Source: Pseudomonas neuropathica (lineage in GTDB: Bacteria; Pseudomonadota; Gammaproteobacteria; Pseudomonadales; Pseudomonadaceae). From it: 64,000 bases of DNA. The notes under the pieces are model-generated. The model worked only from the letters and a program-made list of their open reading frames with translations, had not been told where the DNA came from and made no database searches. The translations under genes were made by a program, and so were the position numbers. Location: assembly GCF_015461835.1 (NCBI RefSeq), contig NZ_JACOPX010000007.1:300403-364402 (forward strand). The letters are read 5' to 3'. Below, piece by piece: positions 26,898 to 36,238 of this stretch; positions within the stretch are counted from its first letter, which is position 1, and every line of letters starts with the position of its first letter.

Positions 26898-28463
26898 TTA
26901 GCGGTTAAACCGCTCCACCAACGAGTACTGCGTATTAGCCGTCTTCGTCAGCTCTTCACTCAGCAACGCCGAGTTGTGCGCTTGCTCGGATGTCTGATCC
27001 GCCAGCTCCGAAATATTGCTGATGTTGCGACTGATCTCTTCAGCCACCGCACTTTGCTCTTCGGTCGCAGCAGCGATCTGCGTGGTCATGTCGGTGATGT
27101 TGGCCACCGCTTCGCTGATCCCGACCAGTGCCTGATCCGCTTCCAGCACCCGCGCCACACCTTCTTCAGCCTGACGATGCCCGGCTTCCATGGTTTGCAC
27201 GGCACTCGAAGCCGTTTGCTGCAACTTGGCGATCAGAGCATGAATCTGCCCGGTCGATTCGCTGGTGCGTTGCGCCAATTGACGCACTTCGTCAGCCACT
27301 ACCGCGAAACCACGGCCCATCTCGCCAGCACGGGCTGCCTCGATGGCGGCGTTGAGAGCGAGCAGGTTGGTCTGGTCAGCGATGCCTTTGATCACATCAA
27401 CCACGCCACCGATTTCGTCGCTGTCCTTGGCCAGTTGGGTCACGGTCAGGCCGGTTTCACCGACAACGACCGACAGACGCTGGATGGCTTCGCGGGTTTC
27501 ACCGGCGATGTCACGGCCGCGACCGGTCAGGCGATTGGCTTCCTGGGTGGCGTCGGCGGTGCGTTGGACGTGGCTCGCCACTTCTTGCGTGGTGGCGGCC
27601 ATCTGGTTGACGGCGGTGGCGACCTGTTCGGTTTCCACGCGCTGACGTTCCAGACCGTTGGAGCTGTTGTGCGCCAGGGCGTCGGATTGTTTGGCCTGAT
27701 CGGTCAGGTGCTCGGCGGTGTCCTGCAGGCGGGTCAGGCAGGTTTTCAGGCGCGCTTCCTGGCTGAGGATCGACATTTCCAGACGCGCCTGGGCGCCACG
27801 GCTGTCGGTGTACATCTGCGCGATCAACGGGTCGGAAGTGGTCTGCTCGGCCAGGCGCAGCAGGCGTTTGAGCCCGCGTTGTTGCCATTGCAGGCCCATC
27901 AGGCCCAGCGGCACCGACAAACCGGCAGCGAGGGCGAAGCCCCAGTGCGAGTTCAGCGTCGCGCCGATCACGAAGCTCAGTTGGCTGACCAGAATGAACG
28001 GCAGCCAGTCCTGGAGAACTGGCAGCCATTTATCGCTGGAAGGGATCGCTGACTTGCCCTGGTTGATGCGTTGGTAGAGCGCTTCGGCACGGCGGATCTG
28101 TTCGGCGGTGGGTTTGATCCGCACCGACTCGTAACCGACCACCTGATTGCCGTCGAACACCGGTGTTACATAGGCATTAACCCAGTAGTGGTCACCGGTC
28201 TTGCAGCGATTCTTGACAATGCCCATCCATGGCAAGCCTTGTTTCAGTGTGCCCCACATGTGCGAAAACACCGCCGCCGGTACGTCTGGGTGACGGACCA
28301 GGTTGTGCGGTGCACGGATCAGTTCTTCACGCGAAAACCCGCTGATCTCGACGAAAGCGTCGTTGCAGTAGGTGATCACGCCCTTGGCGTCGGTTGTGGA
28401 AATCAACCGCTGCTGAGCCGGGAAAGTCCGTTCGCGTTGTGTAATGGGCTGGTTGTTACGCAT
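26898..28463 (-). CDS. aer: Aerotaxis receptor Aer (PAS domain methyl-accepting chemotaxis protein)
   Basis: A 521-residue redox/oxygen taxis receptor in the inner membrane. An N-terminal PAS domain (residues ~20-120: [41 protein letters not shown]) should bind FAD. Two close membrane helices follow at ~150-195, and then a long cytoplasmic signalling coil with the conserved hairpin tip [20 protein letters not shown]. It has no periplasmic sensor domain, as in Aer. It lies next to the cbb3 operons, as I know it in Pseudomonas, which links movement toward oxygen with high-affinity respiration. Confidence 0.9.
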   Translation of the reverse strand: MRNNQPITQRERTFPAQQRLISTTDAKGVITYCNDAFVEISGFSREELIRAPHNLVRHPDVPAAVFSHMWGTLKQGLPWMGIVKNRCKTGDHYWVNAYVTPVFDGNQVVGYESVRIKPTAEQIRRAEALYQRINQGKSAIPSSDKWLPVLQDWLPFILVSQLSFVIGATLNSHWGFALAAGLSVPLGLMGLQWQQRGLKRLLRLAEQTTSDPLIAQMYTDSRGAQARLEMSILSQEARLKTCLTRLQDTAEHLTDQAKQSDALAHNSSNGLERQRVETEQVATAVNQMAATTQEVASHVQRTADATQEANRLTGRGRDIAGETREAIQRLSVVVGETGLTVTQLAKDSDEIGGVVDVIKGIADQTNLLALNAAIEAARAGEMGRGFAVVADEVRQLAQRTSESTGQIHALIAKLQQTASSAVQTMEAGHRQAEEGVARVLEADQALVGISEAVANITDMTTQIAAATEEQSAVAEEISRNISNISELADQTSEQAHNSALLSEELTKTANTQYSLVERFNR

Positions 28464-28565
28464 GGTTTTTCAATCCGCAAGGCTTTGAAAGGTTGTCGGC
28501 GGTGACAGCTTTTTATTGAAATTTTTTTTCAATAATCAGCACGGCGTCGCAAAACGGCGCTTGCT

Positions 28566-29357
28566 TCAGCCGGCGAGCATCGGATAAGTGAACAAACCAA
28601 AATGCAGCAGGTTCAGCCCGAAATGCGTGGCGATCGCCGCGCCGAGTCCGCCAAAACGGTAGGCCAGACCATAGCCGACACCCGCCAGACCCGCCAGCAA
28701 CACCCACGTCCAGCCTGCGCCGGCATGCACCAGTCCAAACAGCAAAGAGGCCACCAGCAGGGCGAGATTTTCACCGTAGGGCAGATTTTTGAAACGCTGA
28801 CTGAGGCCGCCCTGTATATAGCCGCGAAACAGCGCTTCCTCGACCAAGGTCACCAGCAGCAGATTGTTCAGCACCCACAGCCACGCTTGATCAGGCCACT
28901 TCGGTGCCCAGGCGATCACGCCCAGCAACAGCGCGCCGCCAAGGGCAAGAACCGCGCTCAGCGTCAGGGCGAGGGCGGTGGCGTAGACGCTCAGGCGCAA
29001 TGAACGTCGCCCGACAATCCACGGGCAGACCAGCAACAACCAGAAGCCAACCAGCGGTTTGTCGAGGTTCAGGTACATCGCGAACGGCACGGCGTTGTCG
29101 GTGAAGCGTTGCGGATCAATGGCGCGACCGTTGGCGAAGCCCGGTAGCCAGTGCAATGCCAACGCCACGGCCAGCACGATGAACAGGCCATGGCCGAGAA
29201 AACGTGCGACCGGCACTTTCTGCAGATGCACGGCGAAACCTGCGAACACCAGCAGCCCAATGGAGATCAGCGCCAGCCCGCCGAGGTGGCCGTAACTCAG
29301 CGCCCATCCGTAACCGAGGCTGAGAAGCGCCAGATAGAGCCATGGCAAAGCCTTCAT
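28566..29357 (-). CDS. CPBP-family intramembrane metalloprotease (CAAX-protease-like)
   Basis: A 263-residue membrane protein with about eight hydrophobic segments. The CPBP motifs are present: EEALFRGYIQGGL (Glu-Glu...Arg), FGLVHAGAGW (His) and HFGLNLLHF (His...Asn). Such proteins cleave within membranes or protect against bacteriocins; the substrate here is unknown. The ATG at 29357 (MKALPWLYLALLS) has AGGGA before it; the 78-codon upstream extension runs into a repeat and is rejected. Confidence 0.87.
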   Translation of the reverse strand: MKALPWLYLALLSLGYGWALSYGHLGGLALISIGLLVFAGFAVHLQKVPVARFLGHGLFIVLAVALALHWLPGFANGRAIDPQRFTDNAVPFAMYLNLDKPLVGFWLLLVCPWIVGRRSLRLSVYATALALTLSAVLALGGALLLGVIAWAPKWPDQAWLWVLNNLLLVTLVEEALFRGYIQGGLSQRFKNLPYGENLALLVASLLFGLVHAGAGWTWVLLAGLAGVGYGLAYRFGGLGAAIATHFGLNLLHFGLFTYPMLAG

Positions 29358-29475
29358 CGAAAGTCCCTGTGCAAATTTGTGGAAGGGCTTTCTACACGGG
29401 TGGGGGCGTGGGGACAAGTGAAGGTGTGGTGGCAAACCGGGACAGTGCGCGAACCTGCGGCAACCCCCGATCAAC

Positions 29476-29565
29476 TGTAGGAGTGAGCCTGCTCGCGATA
29501 GCGGTGTGTCATTCAACGCAGATGTTGGCTGATCCACCGCTATCGCGAGCAGGCTCACTCCTACA
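29476..29565. repeat. Palindromic repeat between the CPBP gene and inhA
   Basis: Arms TGTAGGAGTGAGCCTGCTCG...CGATAGCGGT and ACCGCTATCG...CGAGCAGGCTCACTCCTACA form a near-perfect stem of about 33 bases with a 24-base loop. Confidence 0.88.
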
Positions 29566-29587
29566 GGGTTTTGCGTTTGGCGTGGGA

Positions 29588-30274
29588 TCAACGCAAGTTG
29601 AGTTTCGCTGCCGCACGCTCGGTGATTTCCGTGCGCAGCTTCAGCGATGGCGCGGCGCGCAATCGTGCTTCATCGACAATCGCACTCGGCGCAGTCTCCG
29701 GGCTGCCCGCGTTGAACGGCGGTGCCGGGGCATACTCCAATTGCAACTGAATCAGTTGCGCCGCGTCGGCCCCCACCAACTCTTCCGCCAGCACCAAGGC
29801 AAAATCGATCCCCGCTGTGATCCCGCCGCCGGTAAACAGATTGCCGTCACGCACCACCCGATCTTTCACCGCGATCGCGCCCAGCGTCGGCAGCAGATCG
29901 TGATACGCCCAATGCGTGGTCGCCCGTTTGCCTTGCAGCAGACCCGCCGCGCCGAGCACCAGCGAGCCGGTGCACACCGATGTCACGTACTTCGCCTGTA
30001 GGGCCTGGCGCTTGATGAAGTCCAGCGTCTGCTCGTCTTCCATCAATGGCCCAACACCGCCGCCACCGGGCACACAGATCACATCCAGATCCGGGCAATC
30101 CTCAAACGTGGTGGTCGGTTTCAGCAGCAGTCCGGTGCTGGCGGTGACCGGCATCAGATCTTTCCAGATCAAGTGCACCTGCACGCCCGGCAGCGAGGCG
30201 AGCACGTCATACGGCCCGGTCAGGTCGAGTTGCTGAACCTGCGGAAACAACAGAAAACCGATCTGCAACGTCAT
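29588..30274 (-). CDS. inhA: Isonitrile hydratase (DJ-1/PfpI family)
   Basis: A 228-residue DJ-1 superfamily enzyme closely resembling Pseudomonas isonitrile hydratase, which converts isonitriles to N-substituted formamides. The N-terminus MTLQIGFLLFPQVQQLDLTG and the nucleophile elbow VTSVCTGSLVLGAAG (catalytic Cys) are visible, with Asp in the first strand region and TGGGITAGIDFAL at the end of the domain. The start is at 30274; a 24-codon extension is unlikely. It is divergent from a GlxA-type regulator with 89 bases between, so the regulator probably controls it. Confidence 0.8.
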   Translation of the reverse strand: MTLQIGFLLFPQVQQLDLTGPYDVLASLPGVQVHLIWKDLMPVTASTGLLLKPTTTFEDCPDLDVICVPGGGGVGPLMEDEQTLDFIKRQALQAKYVTSVCTGSLVLGAAGLLQGKRATTHWAYHDLLPTLGAIAVKDRVVRDGNLFTGGGITAGIDFALVLAEELVGADAAQLIQLQLEYAPAPPFNAGSPETAPSAIVDEARLRAAPSLKLRTEITERAAAKLNLR

Positions 30275-30363
30275 CGTTCTTACTCCATGAAAAGGGCTGG
30301 ACGGCTTCACTGTAGGCGCGTAGGTTCTGGCGCATACGCCAATCACCCCACGAATTACGCCAA

Positions 30364-31347
30364 ATGCCCAAAGCCATCCACGTACTCGCGTTTGCCAACA
30401 TGCAGATCCTCGACGTCACCGGCCCATTGCAGGTGTTCGCCTCGGCCAACGACATCGCCCGTCAGCGCGGCTTGCCGATCCCCTATGCGCCGAGCGTGAT
30501 TGCCAGCGGCGGCGGGGCGGTGATGTCGTCGGCGGGGTTGGCGGTGTTGGCCGAGCCGTTGCCGCAACTGCCCAGCGACACGTTGATCATCGCCGGTGGC
30601 TGGGGCATTTATCCGGCGGCCGAAGATGTGCTGTTGGTGGATTGGGTGCGCGAGCATGCCGGCAAATGCCGGCGCGTGGCTTCGGTATGTACCGGCGCAT
30701 TTCTGCTCGCCGCCAGCGGCTGGCTCGACGGTCGCCGCGTGGTCACCCACTGGACGCGATGCGAACAACTGGCGCAGCAACATCCGAATCTGCACGTCGA
30801 GGCCAATCCGATTTTCATCAATGACGGCCCGGTGTGGACCTCGGCGGGGGTTACGGCCGGCATCGATCTGGCCTTGGCCATGATTGAAGAGGATCTGGGC
30901 AGCGACATCGCCCTGGATGTCGCCCGGCATCTGGTGGTGTTTCTCAAGCGCCCGGGCGGGCAATCGCAGTTCAGCGTGACCTTGTCCTTGCAGAATCAGG
31001 GCAATCGCTTTGATGAACTGCACGCGTGGATCGCCGAAAACCTCACCTGCGACCTCGGTATCCCGACCCTCGCAGAACAAGCCGGTATGAGCGAACGCAG
31101 TTTCGTCCGCCACTACCGCGCCGACACCGGCCAGACTCCGGCGCGGGCGATCGAATTGATTCGCGTCGAAACCGCCCGGCGCTTGCTCAGTGACACCGGT
31201 TTGCCGGTCAAACGCATCGCCGCCAATTGCGGTTTTGGCAGTGAAGAGACATTGCGCCGAAGTTTCCTGCGGGCTATCGGGGTGACGCCGCAGGCTTATC
31301 GGGAGCGGTTTTCGGTCAAGGCTGGAGCAGAACCGGTGATGCCTTGA
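30364..31347 (+). CDS. GlxA-family transcriptional regulator (DJ-1 domain plus AraC HTH)
   Basis: A 327-residue regulator. The N-terminal DJ-1/PfpI-like domain (residues 5-190: VLAFANMQILDVTGPLQVFA, RVASVCTGAFLLAASG) senses a ligand and the C-terminal AraC/XylS domain (~220-320: LTCDLGIPTLAEQAGMSERS, GFGSEETLRRSFLRAIGVTP) binds DNA. Divergent from inhA, whose protein shares the DJ-1 fold; control of inhA is inferred. Ligand unknown. Confidence 0.88.
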   Translation: MPKAIHVLAFANMQILDVTGPLQVFASANDIARQRGLPIPYAPSVIASGGGAVMSSAGLAVLAEPLPQLPSDTLIIAGGWGIYPAAEDVLLVDWVREHAGKCRRVASVCTGAFLLAASGWLDGRRVVTHWTRCEQLAQQHPNLHVEANPIFINDGPVWTSAGVTAGIDLALAMIEEDLGSDIALDVARHLVVFLKRPGGQSQFSVTLSLQNQGNRFDELHAWIAENLTCDLGIPTLAEQAGMSERSFVRHYRADTGQTPARAIELIRVETARRLLSDTGLPVKRIAANCGFGSEETLRRSFLRAIGVTPQAYRERFSVKAGAEPVMP

Positions 31348-31348
31348 A

Positions 31349-31738
31349 TCAAACCTCAGCTTCCGCCACCTGATTGAAATACTTCGTCCGATCCGGGGTA
31401 AACGTCACCCGCATCTTCGTCCGCGAACACGTCAGCGCACGTTCTGCACTCAAATCAATATCCAGATCCTCACCGCGCAAGCCTTGCCACTGCGCCAGAT
31501 ACTTCAGCGAGCCATACTTCTCGTTTTTCTTCAGGCTGCGGCTCACGCCACCTTTCCAGCCGAGCACGGGCAGTTCGCCGGCGAGACATTTTTGCGCGAG
31601 GTCGGGGAAGCGGGTGGCGCGCTGGCGGCCGATTTCCCAGCACTTGATCAGGCCTTTGTCCGCGGCTTCCCAGAGTTGGGTGCGGGTCAGGCCGCTGCGA
31701 AGCGGCGTGTCGATGGTGCGCTGGACGTGCTGGGACAT
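31349..31738 (-). CDS. Hypothetical protein, 129 residues
   Basis: I do not recognise a family. The protein is basic, with an N-terminal part SQHVQRTIDTPLRSGLTRTQ and a middle KGGVSRSLKKNEKYGSLKYL, and a more acidic segment GLRGEDLDIDLSAE. No signal peptide, membrane helix or repeat. AAGGA lies about ten bases before the ATG, and codon use is like that of neighbouring genes, so it is probably real. It is convergent with the GlxA-type regulator, with one base between their stops. Confidence 0.65.
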   Translation of the reverse strand: MSQHVQRTIDTPLRSGLTRTQLWEAADKGLIKCWEIGRQRATRFPDLAQKCLAGELPVLGWKGGVSRSLKKNEKYGSLKYLAQWQGLRGEDLDIDLSAERALTCSRTKMRVTFTPDRTKYFNQVAEAEV

Positions 31739-32132
31739 TCTGGTTCCTTGAATTCGGGTTTTATTGGACAGCTCCGCTGTGCCCGTTGCGGTGGATGGTA
31801 GGGGTGGATGTAACAGCTGGCAACAGGGTATTTCCGGGTGTGACTGCGAGTTGCAGGGCAGGCACGGTTCAGGGGATGTTGACCATTTGTAGTCTTACGG
31901 CAGTTGAAAACTGTGCTGAGGGAGCTTGCTCCCGCTCGGCTGCGCAGCAGGCGCAAAGTCAGGCAACCCGGTGCTTCGGTAGGATTGGGGAGGCAGGTTT
32001 CAGGGCCGCTTCGCGCCCCGGCGGGAGCAAGCTCCCTCGCCATAGGGGGTGGGAGTGAGCCTGCTTTTGCGTAGGTGTCAGTCCTACAATTGGCTGTTGA
32101 TGCAGACTATTTCCTACAGCCTTTGGTGACAA
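31739..32132. other. Intergenic region with repeats
   Basis: About 390 bases with no gene. The right half is the repeat at 31918-32039; beyond it TGGGAGTGAGCCTGCTTTTG is half of the GAGTGAGCCTGCTCGCGAT repeat family. The left half shows nothing recognisable. Confidence 0.65.
31918..32039. repeat. Inverted repeat (GAGGGAGCTTGCTCCCGC type)
   Basis: Arms GAGGGAGCTTGCTCCCGC and GCGGGAGCAAGCTCCCTC enclose about 85 bases. Each arm contains the small palindrome GGGAGCTTGCTCCC or its relative, so several foldings are possible. Confidence 0.85.
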
Positions 32133-33959
32133 TTACGGCTGCCAGTAACTCTTTTCCCCACTCAGCTTGCGGTCGAGAAAACTCGCCGCACTGATCAACG
32201 CCAGATGCGTCAAGGCTTGCGGGGTATTACCCAAGTGCCGGCCATGGGCGTCGAACTCTTCGGCGTAGAGACCCAGCGGATTGGCATAGCGCAGCAATTG
32301 CTCAAACTCCAGATGGGCTTTTTCAACCTGCCCCGCGCGAGCCAGGCATTCGACGTACCAGAACGAACACGCGGCGAAGGCGCCTTCAGTGCCGGCCAGG
32401 CCATCGATATTGCTGTCGTCATTGCGATAGCGATAAACCATGCCGTCGCGCACCAAGGTCTTTTCGATGGCCGCAAGGGTCGACAGCCAGCGCGGATCCT
32501 TGGCGCTGACGAAACGCACCAGCGGCATCAACAACATCGAGCCATCCAGCGCCGTACCGCCCTTGTACTGGACGAAATGCCCGCGCTCCTCATTCCAGAA
32601 GTTGTCCCAGATGTCGGCGTAGATCGCCTGCCGGGTCGAGTCCCATTGCGCAAACGGTGCCGGTAACGAGCGTTTCGAGGCCAGGCGAATCGCCCGGTCC
32701 AGCGCCACCCAGCACATCAGCCGCGAGTGCAGGAAGTGATGCTGCTCACCGCGCATTTCCCAAATGCCGACATCGGCGGTCTGCCACGTTTCACAGACTT
32801 GATCGACCACTTCACGCACATGTTTCCAGCCCTCGTGGGAAATTGCGTCGCCGTATTTGTTGACCAGATACACCGCGTCCATCAGCTCGCCGAAGATGTC
32901 GAGCTGGATCTGGTCGTACGCGCCATTGCCGATGCGCACCGGTTTCGCGCCGCCGTGTCCCGACAGGTGATCAAGTTCGGTTTCCGGCAATTCCTGTTGT
33001 CCGTCGATGGCGTACAGAATATTCAGTTTCACCGGTTGCCCGTGGCAATCGCTGACCCGTCCGCGCAGCCAGCCCATATAGGCATTGGCTTCGCCGACAA
33101 AGCCCAGGCGCATGAACGCGTACACCGTGAACGAGGCGTCGCGGATCCATGTGTAGCGGTAGTCCCAGTTGCGTTCGCCGCCAGGCGTTTCCGGCAGGCC
33201 GAAGGTCGCGGCGGCGAGAATCGCGCCGTGTTTGCGCGACGTCAGCAGTTTCAACGCAAGGGCCGAACGGTTGACCATTTCCCGCCAGCGCCCGCGATAA
33301 ATCGACTGACCGATCCAGTCGCGCCAGAACTTCAGGGTGCGTTCCATGCACAAGTGTCCGGCGCCTTCGGCGAATCGTGGATCATCGGTGGCACCGAGCA
33401 TGAACGCCGCCGTTTCATTTTGCTTGAGCGTGAATTGCGCCACCGCCGCTTGCGCGTCGATCTGCATCGGCTGGTCCGAAGCCAGGCGCAGTGACGGTTG
33501 GCCAGCAGCGCTGAACGTCACGTCTTGTTGATCCATCTCGGCTCGGGTGTCGGCTCGGGCGTAATCGTGGCGCACGGCGCAGCGCATCGTGAAAGTCGCC
33601 GAGCCGCTCACTACGCGAACCCGCCGCATCAGTAGCGGCAGAGTGTCGTCACTGTCTCCGATAGGCAGCAGATCGGTGACTTCCACCACCGCCCGCTCAC
33701 TCAGCCAGCGGGTTTGCAGAACATTGGTGTCCGGCAGATAGATCTGCTCGCGGCGCGCGTCGGGCAAGTCCGGCGCCAACTGGAAAATCCCCGCGTCCGG
33801 GGTGTCCAGCAACGAACAGAAAATCGACGGGCTGTCGAATTCCGGCCAGCAGAAAAAATCCACACTGCCACGGTCGTTGACCAGTGCTGCACTGCGCATG
33901 TCGCCGATGATGCCGTGGGCGTCGATCGGGCTTTGTCGTTCCAGGTGATGCTCAGCCAT
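32133..33959 (-). CDS. Glycoside hydrolase family 15 protein (glucoamylase/trehalase-like)
   Basis: A 608-residue cytoplasmic enzyme without a signal peptide. An N-terminal beta-rich domain (~1-210: IGDMRSAALVNDRGSVDFFC) precedes the (alpha/alpha)6 barrel with RNWDYRYTWIRDASFTVYAF, the segment GGAKPVRIGNGAYDQIQLDI and the catalytic region DGLAGTEGAFAACSFWYVE. The family hydrolyses alpha-1,4-glucans, or trehalose in some members; the substrate cannot be fixed. Its start overlaps the stop of the SDR gene by eight bases, so the two are cotranscribed. Confidence 0.9.
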   Translation of the reverse strand: MAEHHLERQSPIDAHGIIGDMRSAALVNDRGSVDFFCWPEFDSPSIFCSLLDTPDAGIFQLAPDLPDARREQIYLPDTNVLQTRWLSERAVVEVTDLLPIGDSDDTLPLLMRRVRVVSGSATFTMRCAVRHDYARADTRAEMDQQDVTFSAAGQPSLRLASDQPMQIDAQAAVAQFTLKQNETAAFMLGATDDPRFAEGAGHLCMERTLKFWRDWIGQSIYRGRWREMVNRSALALKLLTSRKHGAILAAATFGLPETPGGERNWDYRYTWIRDASFTVYAFMRLGFVGEANAYMGWLRGRVSDCHGQPVKLNILYAIDGQQELPETELDHLSGHGGAKPVRIGNGAYDQIQLDIFGELMDAVYLVNKYGDAISHEGWKHVREVVDQVCETWQTADVGIWEMRGEQHHFLHSRLMCWVALDRAIRLASKRSLPAPFAQWDSTRQAIYADIWDNFWNEERGHFVQYKGGTALDGSMLLMPLVRFVSAKDPRWLSTLAAIEKTLVRDGMVYRYRNDDSNIDGLAGTEGAFAACSFWYVECLARAGQVEKAHLEFEQLLRYANPLGLYAEEFDAHGRHLGNTPQALTHLALISAASFLDRKLSGEKSYWQP

Positions 33960-34752
33960 TGCCGCGAAACTCCGGATAGAGGCTCATGCCGCCGTCGATG
34001 AACAGGGTGGTGCCAACGATGTAATCGGCGGCATCCGAGGCGAGAAAGACCACGGCGTTGGCGACGTCTTCCGCGTCGCCGATGCGCCCGTAGGGAATCA
34101 GATCAAGCAGCTTTTCGCCGGCAGCGCCTTCGGTGGCGTCTTTGTTGATCGCCGTGCGAATCGCCCCCGGCGCGATGCCGTTGATGCGAATGCGTTGGTG
34201 GCTGACTTCCTGTGCAAGGGTCTGCATCAGTTGATCGACACCACCCTTGGACGCGGCGTAATTGACGTGCCCGGCCCAGGGAATGCGCTGGTGCACCGAA
34301 CTCATGTGGATGATCTTGCCAGCCGCGCGGGACACGCCTTCACGAACGCCCTGGCGATTGAAAATCCGCAGGGCAGCACGGGCGCAGAGGAACTGCCCGG
34401 TGAGGTTGACGCCGATCACTGCGTTCCAGTCGTCCAGCGACATATCCACAGCGGCGGCGTCTTTTTGCATACCCGAGTTGGCCACCAGAATGTCCAGCGA
34501 ACCGAAGGTGTCGAGGGTTTCGGCGAACAGCCGTTCAACCTCGTCTTCCTTTGATACGTCGGCGCGGATGGCGATGGCTTGGCCACCATCGGCAATGATC
34601 TGTCGGGCCAGTGTCTCGGCTGGTTCTGCCTGGCGGTTGTAGTTGATGACTACTGCGGCGCCGGCTGCGGCCAGGGCTTTGGCACACGCGTGACCGATGC
34701 CGGAACTGGCGCCGGTGATCAGGGCTGTTTGTCCGGTGAGGGAGATGTGCAT
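33952..34752 (-). CDS. Short-chain dehydrogenase/reductase (glucose 1-dehydrogenase-like)
   Basis: A 266-residue classical SDR. NAD(P)-binding motif LITGASSGIGHACAKALA, structural NSG (LVANSGMQ), and the catalytic Ser and Tyr-X3-Lys in MSSVHQRI and VNYAASKGG. The C-terminus (DYIVGTTLFIDGGMSLYPEF) is like sugar dehydrogenases. Its coupling to the GH15 gene suggests that glucose released by the glycosidase may be its substrate; this is inference. Confidence 0.9.
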   Translation of the reverse strand: MHISLTGQTALITGASSGIGHACAKALAAAGAAVVINYNRQAEPAETLARQIIADGGQAIAIRADVSKEDEVERLFAETLDTFGSLDILVANSGMQKDAAAVDMSLDDWNAVIGVNLTGQFLCARAALRIFNRQGVREGVSRAAGKIIHMSSVHQRIPWAGHVNYAASKGGVDQLMQTLAQEVSHQRIRINGIAPGAIRTAINKDATEGAAGEKLLDLIPYGRIGDAEDVANAVVFLASDAADYIVGTTLFIDGGMSLYPEFRGNG

Positions 34753-34820
34753 GCGGTGGCGTGCCTTGAGTGAGGGCTTATTTAGCTGACTGGTGGCGAG
34801 CGGTGAGAGTTCAGCTCGAA

Positions 34821-34903
34821 GATCAAAAGATCGCAGCGTGCCGCAGCTCCTACATGGAATGTGATCTCCAGTAGGAGCTGCGGCACGCTATGATCTTTTG
34901 ATC
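34821..34903. repeat. REP-like palindrome upstream of the MFS gene
   Basis: Arms GATCAAAAGATCGCAGCGTG / CACGCTATGATCTTTTGATC with inner GCCGCAGCTCCTACA...GTAGGAGCTGCGGC. Confidence 0.85.
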
Positions 34904-34993
34904 TGCAAGGCCTTCACATTCCACCAACAATTCCGCGCTTCCCCGACACCCGACCCTATGGCAACTTGGCGGCCCTTGATGAGGCTGCAGTCC

Positions 34994-36166
34994 ATGGCAA
35001 ACCCCTACCGCGAATTGTTCAACGCCCCCGGTGCACGCAATTTTGTGCTGGCCGGAATGATCGCGCGCATGCCGATCTCCATGACCGGTATCGGCGTGAT
35101 CACCATGCTTTCGCAGTTGAAGGGTGGGTATGCGTTAGCCGGTGCGGTGGCGGCGACGTTCGCGCTGGCAACGGCGTTCTGTGCGCCACAGGTTTCGCGG
35201 CTGGTTGATCGCTTCGGTCAGGGGCGGATTCTGCCGGTCTCGGCATTGATCGGCGGCGGGGCGCTGTTGATGTTGCTGCTGTGCACGCGTTTGCAGGCAC
35301 CGACCTGGACGCTGTTCGTCTTCGCCGCGCTGGCCGGGTGCATGCCGAGCATGTCGGCGATGGTGCGGGCGCGCTGGACGGAAATCTATCGCGGCCAGCC
35401 ACAACTGCAGACGGCGTACGCGCTGGAGTCGGTACTGGATGAAGTCTGCTTTATTGTCGGTCCGCCGCTGTCGGTGGGCTTGTGCGTGGCGGTGTTCCCC
35501 GAGGCCGGGCCGCTGGCGGCGCTGTTGGCGCTGGCGATCGGCGTGACGGCGTTTGTCGCTCAGCGCAGCACCGAGCCGCCGGTGCATCCGCACGCCTGCG
35601 AGCACCACGGCTCAATCATTGGTTCGACCGACATTCAGCTGTTGCTGGCGTTAATGATCGCCATGGGCGTGATCGTCGGTGTGGTCGATGTCGTCAGCGT
35701 CGCGTTCGCTCAGCAACAGGGGCAACCGGCGGCGGCGAGCATTGTGCTGTCGGTGTATGCCATCGGTTCGTGTCTGGCCGGGATTGCGTTTGGGGCGATG
35801 CGCTCGAAACTGCCGTTGCCGCAATTGTTTCTGTATGGCGGGGTGGCGACGGCAGTGACGACGCTGCCACTGTTGCTGGCGAGCAATATTATCGGCCTCG
35901 CGCTGGCAGTATTCATTGCCGGCCTGTTCTTCGCGCCAACCTTGATTGTCGCGATGGCACTGGTCGAACGCATTGTGCCCCCGGCCAAGCTCACCGAAGG
36001 GCTGACCTGGCTGGTCACTGGTTTGAGTATCGGCGTTGCCATTGGCGCCGCTGGTTCGGGCGCGCTGGTCGATGCTTTCGGCGCACGCAGCGGCTTTTGG
36101 TTGGCGATTGCTGCCGGGGCAGTAGTCCTCGCATCGGCGGTGCAGAGTTTCCGTCATCTGAAGTGA
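34994..36166 (+). CDS. MFS transporter
   Basis: A 390-residue major facilitator with about twelve hydrophobic segments, split by a hydrophilic His-containing loop (PPVHPHACEHHGSIIG) at ~200. Motif-A-like sequence is seen as SRLVDRFGQGRILPVSA. Substrate unknown; sugar-efflux or drug-efflux types look similar. The ATG at 34994 has GAGG before it; earlier in-frame ATGs (34958, 34979) would add short unconserved tails. It lies just upstream of the pyoverdine genes, but an IS-box promoter separates it from them, so membership in that pathway is not shown. Confidence 0.82.
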   Translation: MANPYRELFNAPGARNFVLAGMIARMPISMTGIGVITMLSQLKGGYALAGAVAATFALATAFCAPQVSRLVDRFGQGRILPVSALIGGGALLMLLLCTRLQAPTWTLFVFAALAGCMPSMSAMVRARWTEIYRGQPQLQTAYALESVLDEVCFIVGPPLSVGLCVAVFPEAGPLAALLALAIGVTAFVAQRSTEPPVHPHACEHHGSIIGSTDIQLLLALMIAMGVIVGVVDVVSVAFAQQQGQPAAASIVLSVYAIGSCLAGIAFGAMRSKLPLPQLFLYGGVATAVTTLPLLLASNIIGLALAVFIAGLFFAPTLIVAMALVERIVPPAKLTEGLTWLVTGLSIGVAIGAAGSGALVDAFGARSGFWLAIAAGAVVLASAVQSFRHLK

Positions 36167-36179
36167 TCGGCTAACCGAC

Positions 36180-36203
36180 TAATTCCCGCGCTATCTCATC
36201 CGT
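36180..36203 (+). promoter_or_regulatory. PvdS-type iron-starvation promoter (IS box) for the thioesterase gene
   Basis: TAATT-N16-CGT, one mismatch from the PvdS consensus TAAAT-N16-CGT, ending 35 bases before the GTG start. PvdS is an ECF sigma factor made under Fur control when iron is scarce. Confidence 0.7.
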
Positions 36204-36238
36204 TCTCTTTTACAGATAACCCTATTGAGGTAAACGCG

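Noticed and set aside
28505..28545. Inverted repeat TATTGAAA...TTTCAATA upstream of aer as an Anr box
   Set aside because: The half-sites lack the TTGAT/ATCAA core and the spacing is too long; it may be a weak AT-rich hairpin.
34994..36166. MFS gene as the pyoverdine exporter
   Set aside because: It lies upstream of the IS-box promoter, has no IS box of its own that I can see, and nothing in its sequence points to siderophore export.
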